A stretch of 33,252 nt of DNA from Chitinispirillales bacterium ANBcel5 (GTDB lineage Bacteria; Fibrobacterota; Chitinivibrionia; Chitinivibrionales; Chitinispirillaceae): NCBI GenBank assembly GCA_029688955.1, contig JARUKZ010000046.1, positions 1 to 33,252 of the forward strand. Direction: 5' to 3'. A program made the translations under genes and the position numbers. The notes beneath the pieces are model-generated. The model ran no database searches. It saw only the letters and a list, made by a program, of their open reading frames with translations, and was not told the origin of the DNA. This document shows positions 16,561 to 26,600 of the stretch, one piece after another (the stretch's first letter is position 1; each line of letters begins with the position of its first letter).

Positions 16561-17814
16561 CTAAGCGATCTTCTTATCCTTCTTAAATGAATACACCGGC
16601 TCAGATTCCTTTAAAATTACCCCTCTGGTAACCATAACCTCTTTTACATCATCCCGTGATGGAATATCATACATCACCGGCACCAAAGAAGTTTCCAAAA
16701 CATTTCTTAAACCCCGTGCACCGGTCTTCTTAGAGTGAGCAATTTTTACCACTTCTCGTAAAGCATCACGGGCAAATGTAAGCCGTACCCCTTCAATGGA
16801 AAAGAGCTTCTGGTACTGCTTGGTAAGGGCATTCTTCGGTTCTGTGAGTATTTTAAGAAGCGCGTCTTCATCTAACTCATCGAGTCCAAGCACTGCAGGT
16901 ATACGCCCTACAACCTCTGGTATAAGACCGAAACGAATCAGATCATCCGGCTCAACCAACTGAAGCATCTCCCCTACGGTCGCCTCTTTCTTCTTTTGAA
17001 CATCTACATTGAATCCCATACGGCTTTTACCAATCCTAGATTCAATGATGTTCTCTAACCCTTCAAATGCTCCACCGCAGATAAAAAGTATATCTCTGGT
17101 ATTGATCTGAATAAGATTTTGCTCAGGATGCTTTCTGCCCCCCTTAGGCGGAATACTTGCAACCGTTCCCTCCAAAATCTTTAGCATCGCCTGCTGCACT
17201 CCCTCACCCGAGACATCTCTGGTTATGGAAGGATTGGCCGATTTTCTGCTAATCTTGTCAAACTCATCGATATAGATAATTCCTCTTTCGGCCTTGGCAA
17301 CATCGTAATTTGCAGCCTGAAGTAACCGAACCAGCATATTCTCCACATCTTCACCCACATAGCCTGCTTCAGTGAAAATAGTGGCATCCACAATTGTAAA
17401 CGGCACTTTCATCAGCTGCGCCAGAGTCTGTGCGATCAGTGTCTTTCCGGTACCGGTTGGTCCAACCAAAAGCATGTTGGACTTCTCAATCTCAATACCG
17501 TCTGAATCCTTCTGAGATCGTGACAGTACTCTTTTAAAGTGGTTGTAAGCTGCAACGCTAACACCCATCTTCACATTATCCTGCCCAATTACAAACTGAT
17601 CTACATACTCTTTTATCTCTCTTGGAGTAGGAAGAGAGTCCAAACTCAGATCGCCTGAAACAGTTGATCGTTCCTCATCTAATATTTCGGTGCACATACC
17701 TACGCATTCGTTACAGATATGTACGGATGGTCCTGTGATAAGTTTGCTTACTTCGTCGGGTCCTTTACCACAGAATGAACACTTTATTCCCGGATATCGG
17801 GGTCTTGATGACAT
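16561..17814 (-). CDS. clpX: ATP-dependent Clp protease ATP-binding subunit ClpX
   Basis: ClpX is the AAA+ unfoldase that feeds substrates to ClpP. The 417-residue protein has the N-terminal zinc-binding domain (C12, C15, C34, C37), Walker A GPTGTGKT (118-125), pore loop GYVG (151-154), Walker B YIDEFDK with D183/E184, and the RKH loop (227-229). At the ClpP-docking IGF loop this protein has MGF (266-268), a conservative change. The ATG sits 6 nt after the clpP stop, with AAGGGA in the end of clpP as its ribosome binding site, so the two are translated from one transcript. It ends just before a strong terminator. Confidence 0.98.
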   Translation of the reverse strand: MSSRPRYPGIKCSFCGKGPDEVSKLITGPSVHICNECVGMCTEILDEERSTVSGDLSLDSLPTPREIKEYVDQFVIGQDNVKMGVSVAAYNHFKRVLSRSQKDSDGIEIEKSNMLLVGPTGTGKTLIAQTLAQLMKVPFTIVDATIFTEAGYVGEDVENMLVRLLQAANYDVAKAERGIIYIDEFDKISRKSANPSITRDVSGEGVQQAMLKILEGTVASIPPKGGRKHPEQNLIQINTRDILFICGGAFEGLENIIESRIGKSRMGFNVDVQKKKEATVGEMLQLVEPDDLIRFGLIPEVVGRIPAVLGLDELDEDALLKILTEPKNALTKQYQKLFSIEGVRLTFARDALREVVKIAHSKKTGARGLRNVLETSLVPVMYDIPSRDDVKEVMVTRGVILKESEPVYSFKKDKKIA

Positions 17815-17820
17815 ATACTA

Positions 17821-18405
17821 CTATTCCCTTGCTGTCAAAATTTCATCAACCAGCCCGTACTCTTTTGCTTCCTGGGCTGACATATAGAAGTTCCGGTCAG
17901 TATCCCGAGCGATTACTTCCATATCCTGACCGGAGTGTTTTTGGATTATATCGGTAAGTGTCTTTTTAACACGCACGATCTCTTTTGCATGAATGGCAAT
18001 ATCGGATGCCTGTCCGCCAGCTCCACCGATAGGCTGGTGCAACATGATTCTGGAATGAGGCAGTGCAAACCGCTTCCCCTTGGTTCCAGCAGCGAGTAAA
18101 ACAGCTCCCATGCTCGCAGCCTGTCCAATGCATATGGTCGAAACATCAGGCCGTATATACTGGATAGTATCGTAAATCGCCAGTCCGGATGAAACAACAC
18201 CACCGGGAGAATTTATGTAAATAGTGATATCTTTTTCCGGATCTTCATATTCCAGAAATATAAGCTGGGCCATAACCAGATCCGCAGTGGTGTCTTCTAT
18301 CTCTGAACCCAAGAAAATAATACGCTCCTTCAAAAGCCTGGAATAGATATCATAGGAGCGCTCTCCTCTACCTGTCTGCTCGATAACCATTGGTACTAGT
18401 GGCAT
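17821..18405 (-). CDS. clpP: ATP-dependent Clp protease proteolytic subunit ClpP
   Basis: ClpP forms the tetradecameric serine-protease chamber that works with ClpX. The 194-residue length is normal. The catalytic serine is S98 in GQAASMGAV, the histidine is H123 in MLHQPIGG, and the aspartate is probably D170 in DTDRNFYMS. INSPGGVVSSGLAIYD is the conserved substrate-strand region. An AAAGGA site precedes the ATG. The gene is second in tig-clpP-clpX, with 190 bp after tig that include an 8-bp hairpin and 6 nt before clpX. Confidence 0.98.
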   Translation of the reverse strand: MPLVPMVIEQTGRGERSYDIYSRLLKERIIFLGSEIEDTTADLVMAQLIFLEYEDPEKDITIYINSPGGVVSSGLAIYDTIQYIRPDVSTICIGQAASMGAVLLAAGTKGKRFALPHSRIMLHQPIGGAGGQASDIAIHAKEIVRVKKTLTDIIQKHSGQDMEVIARDTDRNFYMSAQEAKEYGLVDEILTARE

Positions 18406-18523
18406 ATTTGTTTTCCTTTCAGATGTTAGTGCAGACCCCTGCTTTTATTGTCGTGTTTTATTTCAAATTGCAGTGGTGCAAAGGTGGGCGCGGGAAAGAC
18501 CCGGTTTTTCACCCAGATACAGA

Positions 18524-18557
18524 ATAACCGGCCACCTTGAAAAGAGAGACCGGTTAT
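18524..18557 (-). promoter_or_regulatory. Hairpin in the tig-clpP gap
   Basis: ATAACCGG (18524-18531) and CCGGTTAT (18550-18557) form a perfect 8-bp stem with an 18-nt loop, 38 nt after the tig stop. No T-run follows on the minus strand, so it is more likely an mRNA processing or stability element, or an attenuator, than a full terminator. Confidence 0.4.
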
Positions 18558-18595
18558 CTGGTAATATAAAAAATTGTTCTCAGCAAAAGAGGAAA

Positions 18596-19867
18596 CTATT
18601 TGCTCTCCTTCTCCTCTTCACTCTCACCGATCAGAAAATCCAAAGTCTTCTTCTCCCTCAGATCAGCTCTGATCCTGTTGGTAGTTCCGTTCTTTCGAAG
18701 CGTTTGCTTTAATGTATCAAAGTCCTGATTATACATGGTAGCAAGACGCTTAATTTCCTGATCGACCTCTTCCTGAGTAGCCTTAACCTTCTCTTTATCA
18801 GCGATAAAATCGATAATTCTTTGCCTCTTTATTGAGTTTATTGCAGTCTCATGATACTGCTCTGCAATCTGCTCTTTAGAGGGCATGGGCTCATCACCCC
18901 GGCGATATCTCTGCGACTCTTCATACATATAATTAACAAAAGCATCTATTCTTGCAGGCGGGACCTCAAACGGGTTTTCTTTAATAAGCGTGCCAATAGC
19001 CTCATCAATTGCCTTATTTCTTGCCTGCTCTTTTGCCTGGCTCTCCATATCCTGCTTTATGCGTTCCCGTAAAGCAGCTTCATTTTCAAAGTCGCCCAGA
19101 CTCTTTAGAAACTTTTCATCGATTTCGGGAACTTTTTTCTCCTGCACTGCCTTAATCTCGATAGTGAATTCGCCTTTTTTACCTGCAGCGGCTTTTTCTT
19201 CGTAATCTTCCGGGAAATTAACCGTGACATCAACCACATCACCGGCAGAATGGCCCGTAAGCGCTTTGTCGAAATCCTTAAGCTGCGATTTTCCACCAAG
19301 CTCAACAGGATACTCAGGGTTCTTTACCCCCTCCTGCTCTTCACCATCTATGAGCACCTTGCGATATTCAAAGCGAATGTGATCACCCTTCTTTGCCGGC
19401 CGATCGACATCTTCGAATTCAGCAAAACGGTTTTTAAGGTCCTCAACTGCCTGATCGATATCACTGTCTTTAATCTTTGGAGTCTTAACCTTAACCTTTA
19501 GCTTATCGTAACCCTTTATCTCTATAGGAGGATCAACCTGTGTTTCTATTGTAAGCTTTAAAGGCTTTCCCTCTTTATCTTCCACATCGCTTACACTTGC
19601 AGGTGATACAGGAACGATTTCATTCTCTGAACAGGCATCTTTGTATGACTTTTGAACCAACTCATCAACTACTTCGGCTCTGATTTCTGCACCAAAGCGC
19701 TGCTTAACCAAATTGGCCGGAACTTTTCCCTGCCTGAAACCCGGCAGCTTTATTTCACGTCTATACTTATTAAGTTTCTGATCGAATGCTTCCTGCACCT
19801 GCTGCTCAGGTATCTCGATCTCTATTGTGCGCTTCCAGGACGCTGGTTCGGAAACTGTTGCTTTCAA
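18596..19867 (-). CDS. tig: Trigger factor, ribosome-bound chaperone
   Basis: Trigger factor binds the ribosome exit tunnel and assists nascent-chain folding. The 423-residue protein carries the ribosome-binding signature GFRQGKVP (43-50) in its N-terminal domain. An FKBP-type prolyl isomerase domain follows (about 155-240, with GDHIRFEYR and YPVELGGKSQ), then the helical C-terminal substrate-binding domain. The start codon is TTG (complement of 19865-19867), supported by an AGGAGGAG site about 9 nt upstream and by the N-terminus typical of the family. It heads the tig-clpP-clpX operon and lies 56 bp downstream of tRNA-Leu on the same strand. Confidence 0.97.
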   Translation of the reverse strand: MKATVSEPASWKRTIEIEIPEQQVQEAFDQKLNKYRREIKLPGFRQGKVPANLVKQRFGAEIRAEVVDELVQKSYKDACSENEIVPVSPASVSDVEDKEGKPLKLTIETQVDPPIEIKGYDKLKVKVKTPKIKDSDIDQAVEDLKNRFAEFEDVDRPAKKGDHIRFEYRKVLIDGEEQEGVKNPEYPVELGGKSQLKDFDKALTGHSAGDVVDVTVNFPEDYEEKAAAGKKGEFTIEIKAVQEKKVPEIDEKFLKSLGDFENEAALRERIKQDMESQAKEQARNKAIDEAIGTLIKENPFEVPPARIDAFVNYMYEESQRYRRGDEPMPSKEQIAEQYHETAINSIKRQRIIDFIADKEKVKATQEEVDQEIKRLATMYNQDFDTLKQTLRKNGTTNRIRADLREKKTLDFLIGESEEEKESK

Positions 19868-19885
19868 CGGACAGGTCTCCTCCTG

Positions 19886-19912
19886 AGTATAATGTTTTTA
19901 AGTAAGAATCAA
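19886..19912 (-). promoter_or_regulatory. Candidate promoter of the tig-clpP-clpX operon
   Basis: On the minus strand TTGATT (complement of 19907-19912), a 15-nt spacer and TATACT (complement of 19886-19891) lie between the tRNA and tig. The predicted start would leave a leader of about 15 nt that includes the ribosome binding site. The spacer is short, so this is a motif-level call. Confidence 0.4.
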
Positions 19913-19923
19913 AAAGTTGGAAA

Positions 19924-20005
19924 TACGAGGAGGGGGGATCGAACCCCCACAGGTCTCCCTACCAGATCCTAAGTCTGGCGCGTCTACCAATTCCGCCATC
20001 CTCGC
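19924..20005 (-). tRNA. tRNA-Leu, anticodon UAG
   Basis: The minus strand folds as a class II tRNA. The acceptor is GCGAGGA paired with TCCTCGT. The D-arm region is GGCGGAATTGGTAGACGC, and the anticodon stem CCAGA/TCTGG encloses the loop CTTAGGA with anticodon TAG. A long variable region typical of leucine tRNA and a GGGGG-TTCGATC-CCCCC T-arm follow. The discriminator base is A and CCA is not encoded. It reads CUA and, by wobble, other CUN leucine codons. Confidence 0.95.
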
Positions 20006-20170
20006 GTATTCACCATATTTTCGGTGCAAGCGTTACAAAATAAGTAATTGAGCATTAAATATCAATCATCCTCTTAAATTATGCCCATCTTTTTTCCTCT
20101 TCACCATATACTATCTTTAAAACCGTACTACACCAGGTACACTTTTTTCACCTATTCCAAAGAACTATCT

Positions 20171-20848
20171 ATGCACAAAAAACCAATCAAAAATAGAGCC
20201 AAAAGTGAGCGCCCCAAAAAATTTAACAAGCAAAACAGCTGCTCCCGCTGTTTCAGAGAACACCCCTACTGCATTTGTGACCATGTAACAACTCACAACA
20301 ACAACACCTCTATCCTTATATTGCAGCACCCACAGGAACAATTTAAAATCTTAAACTCAGCCCCGCTCGCACACCTGACCCTCTCAAACAGCACCCTAAA
20401 AACCGGTCTCTCCTGGCCAAACCTTAAAGCTGTAACATCCAGTGATCAAAACCCCTCAGAGTGGGCCATCCTCTATCTAAAAAGTGAAAACGACACCTCC
20501 TCTGAACCAATTACTCTCAGAAACAGAAAATCTCAACTCTTAACCGACACCTCTGTTATAAAGGGGATTATCGCTATCGACGGATCATGGAAACAAGCCA
20601 AAACACTCTGGTGGAGAAACCCGTGGTTTCTGCGCCTTAAAAGAATCACCATTAACCCCAATCACCCCTCTTTAAGAAAACAGGTCAAATCAGCAGGACT
20701 ATCAACCATTGAAGCCATTGCTGCTGCACTGGAAAATCTAGATGAAGAGCCAACCATTGCCGCCTCTCTACGAGAACAGTACCGATCCCTTATTATCGAT
20801 CCCGCAAAAACCTTATCTAACCCAAACCACCCGGCCCCCAAACAGTAA
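20171..20848 (+). CDS. DTW-domain protein (possible tRNA acp3U modification enzyme)
   Basis: The protein contains the Cys-rich head CSRCFREHPYCICD and the IIAIDGSWKQAKTL motif of the DTW family. Ser stands where the DxTW motif has Thr. Bacterial members such as TapT transfer the aminocarboxypropyl group of S-adenosylmethionine to uridine in the variable loop of tRNAs, so that role is the best guess. The start is uncertain. I use the ATG at 20171 (226 residues), because the segment before it is a hydrophobic, low-similarity extension to 20081 with no ribosome binding site. The Pro/Asn-rich C-terminus (SNPNHPAPKQ) is not conserved. The gene lies divergent from tRNA-Leu. Confidence 0.78.
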   Translation: MHKKPIKNRAKSERPKKFNKQNSCSRCFREHPYCICDHVTTHNNNTSILILQHPQEQFKILNSAPLAHLTLSNSTLKTGLSWPNLKAVTSSDQNPSEWAILYLKSENDTSSEPITLRNRKSQLLTDTSVIKGIIAIDGSWKQAKTLWWRNPWFLRLKRITINPNHPSLRKQVKSAGLSTIEAIAAALENLDEEPTIAASLREQYRSLIIDPAKTLSNPNHPAPKQ

Positions 20849-20919
20849 AATAACCCACCTGCCACCCATAAATCACCTCCGGGGAAGAACCAAAAACACT
20901 CTTCAGCAACAAAAACCAT

Positions 20920-20955
20920 TTGCTATCAGCCCCAACAGTGTTTTATAATTACTGT
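20920..20955 (+). promoter_or_regulatory. Promoter and overlapping operator-like repeat upstream of the cupin regulator
   Basis: TTGCTA (20920-20925), an 18-nt spacer and a perfect TATAAT (20944-20949) lie only 7 nt before the ATG at 20957. The transcript would therefore start at or next to the start codon. An inverted repeat, ACAGT (20935-20939) with ACTGT (20951-20955), is centred on the -10 box and is a natural candidate for autoregulation. Confidence 0.55.
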
Positions 20956-20956
20956 A

Positions 20957-21568
20957 ATGAATGAAGAAATACTTAAACAGTTCCGGCCCAGAATGGGGCG
21001 CATGCTAAAGCTCTTCAGGGAGAAAAACAACCGCAGCCAGGGCGATGTCGCTGCGCAGGCCGGCATTTCAACCAGTATGCTCAGCCAAATTGAGCGGGGA
21101 ATCGTATCGCCCTCCATCGATACACTGGTACTGGTGTGCCACTCCCTTGGACTCGATCCTTCTGAGCTTTTCAGAGGCCTAAACAGCAAAGAGCCGGTAA
21201 ACATCCACCGCCCCAAAGAGCGGTTGAGCATAGAACAGCACGGAATACGCTACGAGCAGCTCATCACCAGCTCAAACGGCGCATTTCAGTCTGAGCTTTT
21301 CTTGCTGGAAGCAGCTCCCGGAGCCTCCTCCACCCTCAGTGAAAATGGGCACGAAGGTGTAGAGATGGGCTATGTGCTTGAGGGCAGTGCGTTTTTGGAA
21401 ATCGGTGAAGAGCAGCACCAAATAAAACAGGGGGACAGCATCTCCTTTTTATCCTATCTCCCTCACATTTTACACAACAAAGCAAAACAGTGGTTTAGGG
21501 CGGTGTGGAGCATATCACCCCCGCACGTAGACTATTTCAATGATAATTCAGAGTTGATCTCAACATAA
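20957..21568 (+). CDS. HTH-XRE/cupin transcriptional regulator
   Basis: The 203-residue protein joins an N-terminal XRE-type helix-turn-helix (about 12-68, with SQGDVAAQAGISTSMLSQIERG) to a C-terminal cupin_2 sensor domain (about 115-185, with GYVLEGSAFLEIGEEQHQIKQGDSI). Regulators of this build bind a small ligand in the cupin and control a nearby metabolic gene set. No ribosome binding site precedes the ATG and a -10 box lies only 7 nt away, so translation may be leaderless. The leuC gene starts 22 bp after the stop on the same strand, which makes leuCD the likely target. The ligand is unknown. Confidence 0.9.
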   Translation: MNEEILKQFRPRMGRMLKLFREKNNRSQGDVAAQAGISTSMLSQIERGIVSPSIDTLVLVCHSLGLDPSELFRGLNSKEPVNIHRPKERLSIEQHGIRYEQLITSSNGAFQSELFLLEAAPGASSTLSENGHEGVEMGYVLEGSAFLEIGEEQHQIKQGDSISFLSYLPHILHNKAKQWFRAVWSISPPHVDYFNDNSELIST

Positions 21569-21590
21569 TTGTTTTAGCGAAAGGGCTTTT

Positions 21591-22880
21591 ATGGGTAAAA
21601 CGATTGCCGAAAAGATTTTTGATGCTCACCTTGTGGATGAGCCGTTTAAAGGGACACATGTACTGTCACTTGATGTGGTCATGTGCCATGAGATTACAAC
21701 TCCTGTGGCCATAGCCGATCTTAAGTGGCGTAAAAAGGACCGCATTTTCGATCCCACCAAAATAAAGGCGGTGATCGATCACGTTACCCCGTCCAAAGAC
21801 TCAAAAAGTGCTACTCAGGCCAAAATTATCCGTGAATGGGCTCAGCAGCACGGTATTAAGGACTTTTTCGATGTGGGAGCAAATGGTGTGTGCCATGCGC
21901 TGTTTCCGGAAAAAGGCTTTATACGCCCCGGTTACACCGTAATAATGGGTGATAGCCATACCTGCACTCATGGAGCGTTTGGGGCTTTTGCAGCCGGTGT
22001 TGGCACTACCGATCTTGAAGTAGGGATACTTAAAGGAGTATGCGCATTCAGACCACCCAAAAGTATAAAGGTAGAGATCAGTGGCGAAATGCAAAAAGGG
22101 GTATTTGCCAAGGATGTGATTCTTGAAGTAATACGCACTCTCACGGTTAATGGTGCCACCGACCACGTCATAGAGTTTTGCGGTTCACTGGTTGAAACAA
22201 TGAACATGGAAGAGCGCATGACTCTCTGCAACATGGCTATTGAAGCCGGCGGTACATCGGGTCAGTGTATGCCCGACAGAGTAACCGCTGAATACCTGTG
22301 GCCCTTTATAACTTCGGACTATAATAATGATTTTGAAGCTGCGGTTGAAGACTTCAAAAAGTGGCATTCCGATCCTGATGCACAGTATGCAAAAACGTTA
22401 ACCATTGATGTTACCGATCTTAAACCGGTGGCAACTGTAGGTTTCAAGCCCGACCAGGTAAAAGCACTGGCAGATCTTGAAGATACCACAATCGATCAGG
22501 TTTACATCGGTAGCTGCACTAACGGAAGAATATCGGATCTGCGCATAGCAGCAGAAGTGACCAAAGGTAAAAAACTTGCCCCGGGAGTACGAGGAATAGT
22601 CAGCCCTGCCACCCCCGAAATTTATCGTCAGGCAATGAAAGAAGGTCTTCTGGATATATTTATGGATGCAGGATACTGCATCGCCAACCCTACCTGTGGT
22701 GCATGCTTAGGTATGTCAACAGGTGTTTTGGCTGAAGGCGAAGTGTGTGTGTCTACTACTAACCGTAACTTTAACGGACGCATGGGTAAAGGTGGAATGG
22801 TTCATCTTGCAAGTCCTGCCAGTGCAGCGGCAAGCGGAATAACCGGCCATCTGACAGATCCTGTTCAATACATGGGATAG
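21591..22880 (+). CDS. leuC: 3-isopropylmalate dehydratase large subunit (LeuC/HacA family)
   Basis: This aconitase-family hydro-lyase subunit isomerises 2-isopropylmalate to 3-isopropylmalate in leucine biosynthesis. C309 (YIGSCTNGR) with C369 and C372 (PTCGACLG) are the three ligands of the [4Fe-4S] cluster. MGDSHTCTHGAFGAFAAGVG is the other family signature. The 429-residue length is that of the short archaeal-type LeuC/HacA branch rather than the enteric one, whose members include homoaconitase and other substrates, so specificity is not fully certain. An AAAGGG site lies before the ATG. The gene is second in regulator-leuC-leuD; leuA and leuB are not in this window. Confidence 0.93.
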   Translation: MGKTIAEKIFDAHLVDEPFKGTHVLSLDVVMCHEITTPVAIADLKWRKKDRIFDPTKIKAVIDHVTPSKDSKSATQAKIIREWAQQHGIKDFFDVGANGVCHALFPEKGFIRPGYTVIMGDSHTCTHGAFGAFAAGVGTTDLEVGILKGVCAFRPPKSIKVEISGEMQKGVFAKDVILEVIRTLTVNGATDHVIEFCGSLVETMNMEERMTLCNMAIEAGGTSGQCMPDRVTAEYLWPFITSDYNNDFEAAVEDFKKWHSDPDAQYAKTLTIDVTDLKPVATVGFKPDQVKALADLEDTTIDQVYIGSCTNGRISDLRIAAEVTKGKKLAPGVRGIVSPATPEIYRQAMKEGLLDIFMDAGYCIANPTCGACLGMSTGVLAEGEVCVSTTNRNFNGRMGKGGMVHLASPASAAASGITGHLTDPVQYMG

Positions 22881-22950
22881 TTGTAGCCGATTTCGCTGTA
22901 CTCTTTTTTACCAGAAGCTTTAATCAAAAGCCCAAAAGAAAGGCATAGAT

Positions 22951-23478
22951 ATGAAACAATTTGGCGGACCAGTTCTTTTTCTCGATAGATCGGACATCAA
23001 TACAGATGAAATTATTCCTGCAAAGTACCTTACAGAGGTAAAGAAGGAAGCACTTGCCCCCTACCTTTTGGAAGACCTTAACCTTGAGGGGTTCGATCCT
23101 GCAGGTGAGTGGCGGGGAAAGGCACGTGTGGTTTTAACCCGCGACAACTTTGGTTGCGGCTCTTCCCGGGAGCACGCACCATGGGCACTTGAAGTCAATG
23201 ATATTACCTGTGTAATAGCTTCAAGCTATGCCCGCATTTTCAGACAAAATATGTTCAATGGTGGAATGCTCGCCATCGAACTCCCCGCAGAAAAAGTTGA
23301 AGAGATCTTTGCTCTTAAAGACAAGGGTGAAGTTATCTGTGATGTGGATGTTGAGGGTAAGAAACTTACTTTCTCATTTAAGGATGGCAAAAAAGAGATC
23401 GATTTCTCACTCTCTCAGTTTGATGAAGCACTGGTGAAATCTGGTGGATGGGTAGAGTTCGCTGATAACAAATATTAA
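22951..23478 (+). CDS. leuD: 3-isopropylmalate dehydratase small subunit
   Basis: The 175-residue swivelling subunit pairs with LeuC to complete the active site. It carries INTDEIIPAKYL (16-27) and the hallmark NFGCGSSREHAPWAL (66-80), which holds substrate. The GAAAGG site before the ATG supports the start. It follows leuC after 70 bp and is closed by a strong terminator, so regulator-leuC-leuD form one transcription unit. As with LeuC, it belongs to the short-type branch, where related substrates such as homoaconitate are possible. Confidence 0.94.
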   Translation: MKQFGGPVLFLDRSDINTDEIIPAKYLTEVKKEALAPYLLEDLNLEGFDPAGEWRGKARVVLTRDNFGCGSSREHAPWALEVNDITCVIASSYARIFRQNMFNGGMLAIELPAEKVEEIFALKDKGEVICDVDVEGKKLTFSFKDGKKEIDFSLSQFDEALVKSGGWVEFADNKY

Positions 23479-23492
23479 AAGCTACACATTTT

Positions 23493-23526
23493 AACGGTGT
23501 CAGGTATCTTTCCTGCACCGTTTTTT
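23493..23526 (+). terminator. Rho-independent terminator of leuCD
   Basis: AACGGTG (23493-23499) pairs with CACCGTT (23516-23522). The stem is extended by CAGG/CCTG past one bulged base, and a six-T run lies at 23521-23526. It starts 14 nt after the leuD stop. Confidence 0.92.
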
Positions 23527-23669
23527 ATTCAATGATTGTTTGATTATGATCTAAAACTCTGATTTACGCGAAAACAGAAGCATTCCCCTTGGCTTACTTC
23601 GCGACCCGGTGAAAATCTCCTCCAAACCCCTACCCTCCCCACCTGAACGAACCTCTATTTACAGAGCCT

Positions 23670-26600
23670 TCAGGTATCGGAAGAGTTACTGCGCAATGTA
23701 AAATAGAAGGTAGCCCCCTGCGCCTTTTTCCCCTCTGCCCAAACATCACCCCCATGACGACTTACCACTCTTTTTACAATAGACAGACCTATTCCGGTTC
23801 CTCCAAACTCCCTCTGAGCGTGTACGCGAGTGAACGGTTCAAATATTCTTTTCGAGAATTGACCCTCAAAACCAGCACCATTATCCCTTATATAGTATAC
23901 TTTAGCATCATTTTCTGTCGTGCCAAACTCTATTCTGGAAAGTTCTTTTTTCGCTGTAAATTTCCAGGCATTACGAAGCAGATTTTCCAGTGCCACATAG
24001 AGTAACCGGGGATCTGCCTGAACCCAGACATTTTTTTCTATAAGGAATTCGGTTTTTCGCTCCTGATCTAAGCTCCTTAATTCCTCGAGAATAGCAGTCA
24101 CTATTTCGCTAACATTAAGCTTTTCAATTCGCAATTCCTGTCTGCCTATGCGTGATAAGTTAAGCATATCACTAATCAGAAGCTGCATCTTTTTTACGCT
24201 TTCTTCTATTCTATGAAGCAGATCCCTCCCCTCTTCATCAAGAACCTCCGCATAATCTTCCATTAGAATAGCTGAAAAGCTGCCTATAACACTCAAAGGG
24301 TTACGAAGGTCATGAGAAACAGAATAGGAGAATGACTCGAGGTCATTGTTTGCTGCTGCAAGTTCGTGCGTTCGCCGCTGAATCTGATCCTCATATTTCT
24401 TTCGCTCCGAAATATCATTAAACAGCAAAGCCACCTTTCCTTCATCAGGCCTGCCCACCCGAAACGCCTCTACTTCAAACCATCGCCCCATTGCCTTTGA
24501 TCCCTGAATAAACCTCTGCCTTTCCCCGGTTTGTGCAACCTTTCCATAAACTTTCGGCCATACCTTTTCCAGGTGTGGCACCATATCACGAGCCCGTTTA
24601 CCCGCCGCATTTACCAACCCCGTATGACGTTCAAAAGCCGGGTTGGTTTCCAGAAAGATATAATCGACCCCTTCGCCCCGTTCATCAAAGACCATCTTAA
24701 GTATACAAAACCCTTCATCTATTGTAGTGAAAAGGGTTTTATACCGCTCCTCTTTTACACGGATCTCCTCAGCAGCCCTTTTTCTCTCTGTAAGGTCGAG
24801 CATAGAGCCAATCATTCTGTATGCTCTGCCATCCTTATCTCTGGCAATATACCCCCTGTCCAGATACAAACGATACGGCCCACCAAACGGGCCAAAGCCA
24901 TATTCACTTGTCCAAAACCTCTCCCCTTCGGCTATGACTTTACGTATACTACCAACTACCCGTTCTCTGTTCTGTGGATCTATGTGGTCATACCAACTTT
25001 TAGCCGTTGGAGCCATCTCGTTTCGCTTTTTCCCCAGGGCTTCTTCAACCCGCTCATTCCAGTAAAAATAATCGGTGATCAAATCCCAGTCCCAGATGAT
25101 ATCATTGGTTGCAAGATTTACCAGTTGATACCGCTCCTTTATCTCCCTGAGATCACGTTCCGCTCTCTTTCGCTCCCTGATATCAACACCCACTCCCACA
25201 TACCTACCGTCCGGAAGCGCGATATTTGCCCAGGAAGACTCTATTACCTCCCCGTCCTTTGACACCATAGCATAATCACTGAATTCAGGCTTTGGTGAGC
25301 ACATTATTTTCTGCACCCGTTTTCTGTATTCCGGATCGGGATAGATAAGCTCAAACAGATCGCTCTTACGCACCTGCTGTTGTGTCCATCCGGTAATCCG
25401 CTCAAAGGTCTTATTCACCGTAAACTGCTTCGCTGAAGGATCATACACCGTTATCATCACGGGGATACTATCGATAAGGGTTTGCAGAAAGAATCTCTGA
25501 CGATCATACTCCTTCATAAGTCTTTTCTGACCGGTTTGGTCATGCCACACTCCCACGGCTCCAACTATATCACCGGCACTGTTTTTTATTGCCGCACTAT
25601 TTACCGACAAATACTTTTGCTTTCCATTGGTTTTAAACACCAGTTCGTAATCGGTATAACTTTGTCCCGTTGTTACCGATTTTACCAGTGGAAGCTCCTG
25701 GCCGCCTGAAAGATGTCCTCCGTCAGGCCAGGTGATATTAAAAGCCTCAAGCCTTCCCGCATCACTGGTATCTACTATTTGTTCGACCGGGACATTCAAT
25801 AGCTCCCCCATCTTTTTGCTTGCTCTCTTTACCACCCTTTGAGAATCAATTACCATTATCCCATCGGGGATAAACTCAAGCACCGCTTTAAGTATAGACG
25901 CATTCTCTTCAGCCTCTTTACGCTCCCGCTTTAAAGCCGTAATATCGTTTCCATCGATAATGATCTCTATCACCCGCCCTGAGCAGTCCCGAAGAGCCCT
26001 TGAGTTCCAGGTAATCGAAAGTCGGCTGCCATCTTTTCGCACCCCTTCACTCTCGTAAGCATAATACTTCTCGGGCTCATGAAACATCTGCTCACAAACC
26101 TTACTGTTATCCCTTCCGTTTGAGTCGATGGTTGGAATGATCGTTCCCACAAACGGCTTTCCGACCACCTCTTCACGACTGTAACCAAAAAGGGTTTCGC
26201 TGAAATTATTGAAGTAGGTGATACAGCCTGAACGATCGAACGAAATTATTATACTGTGAATCTCTTCAACAAACTTTCTGAACAAAAGCTCCGATTGCCG
26301 CGGCTCTTGGGGTTCTTTGGTCACATCCCTCATAGAAAGCATTAGATACTGTTTTGAAGCGCCACCCTTTTTCATGATCTGCGCATTTACCCCTATTACC
26401 CTCTCACCTATCATTGGAAAGTGATGCCTTATTCTCAGGTCCTTAAGAGCTAGCTGTTCTTTTACCATCAGCCGAAGGTTTTTAACCAAATCAGGGGTGC
26501 ACCATTGTCCCAACCCTATATCAAACAGACTTTTTTCCTCAACAGCCGCTCTTGAAAGCTTAAAGGTGGTTAAAAAGGAGGTATTGGCTATCTGTACCTG

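Noticed and set aside
20006..20080. Promoter of tRNA-Leu
   Set aside because: Several TTG- and TAT-like hexamers fit poorly in spacing; none stood out.
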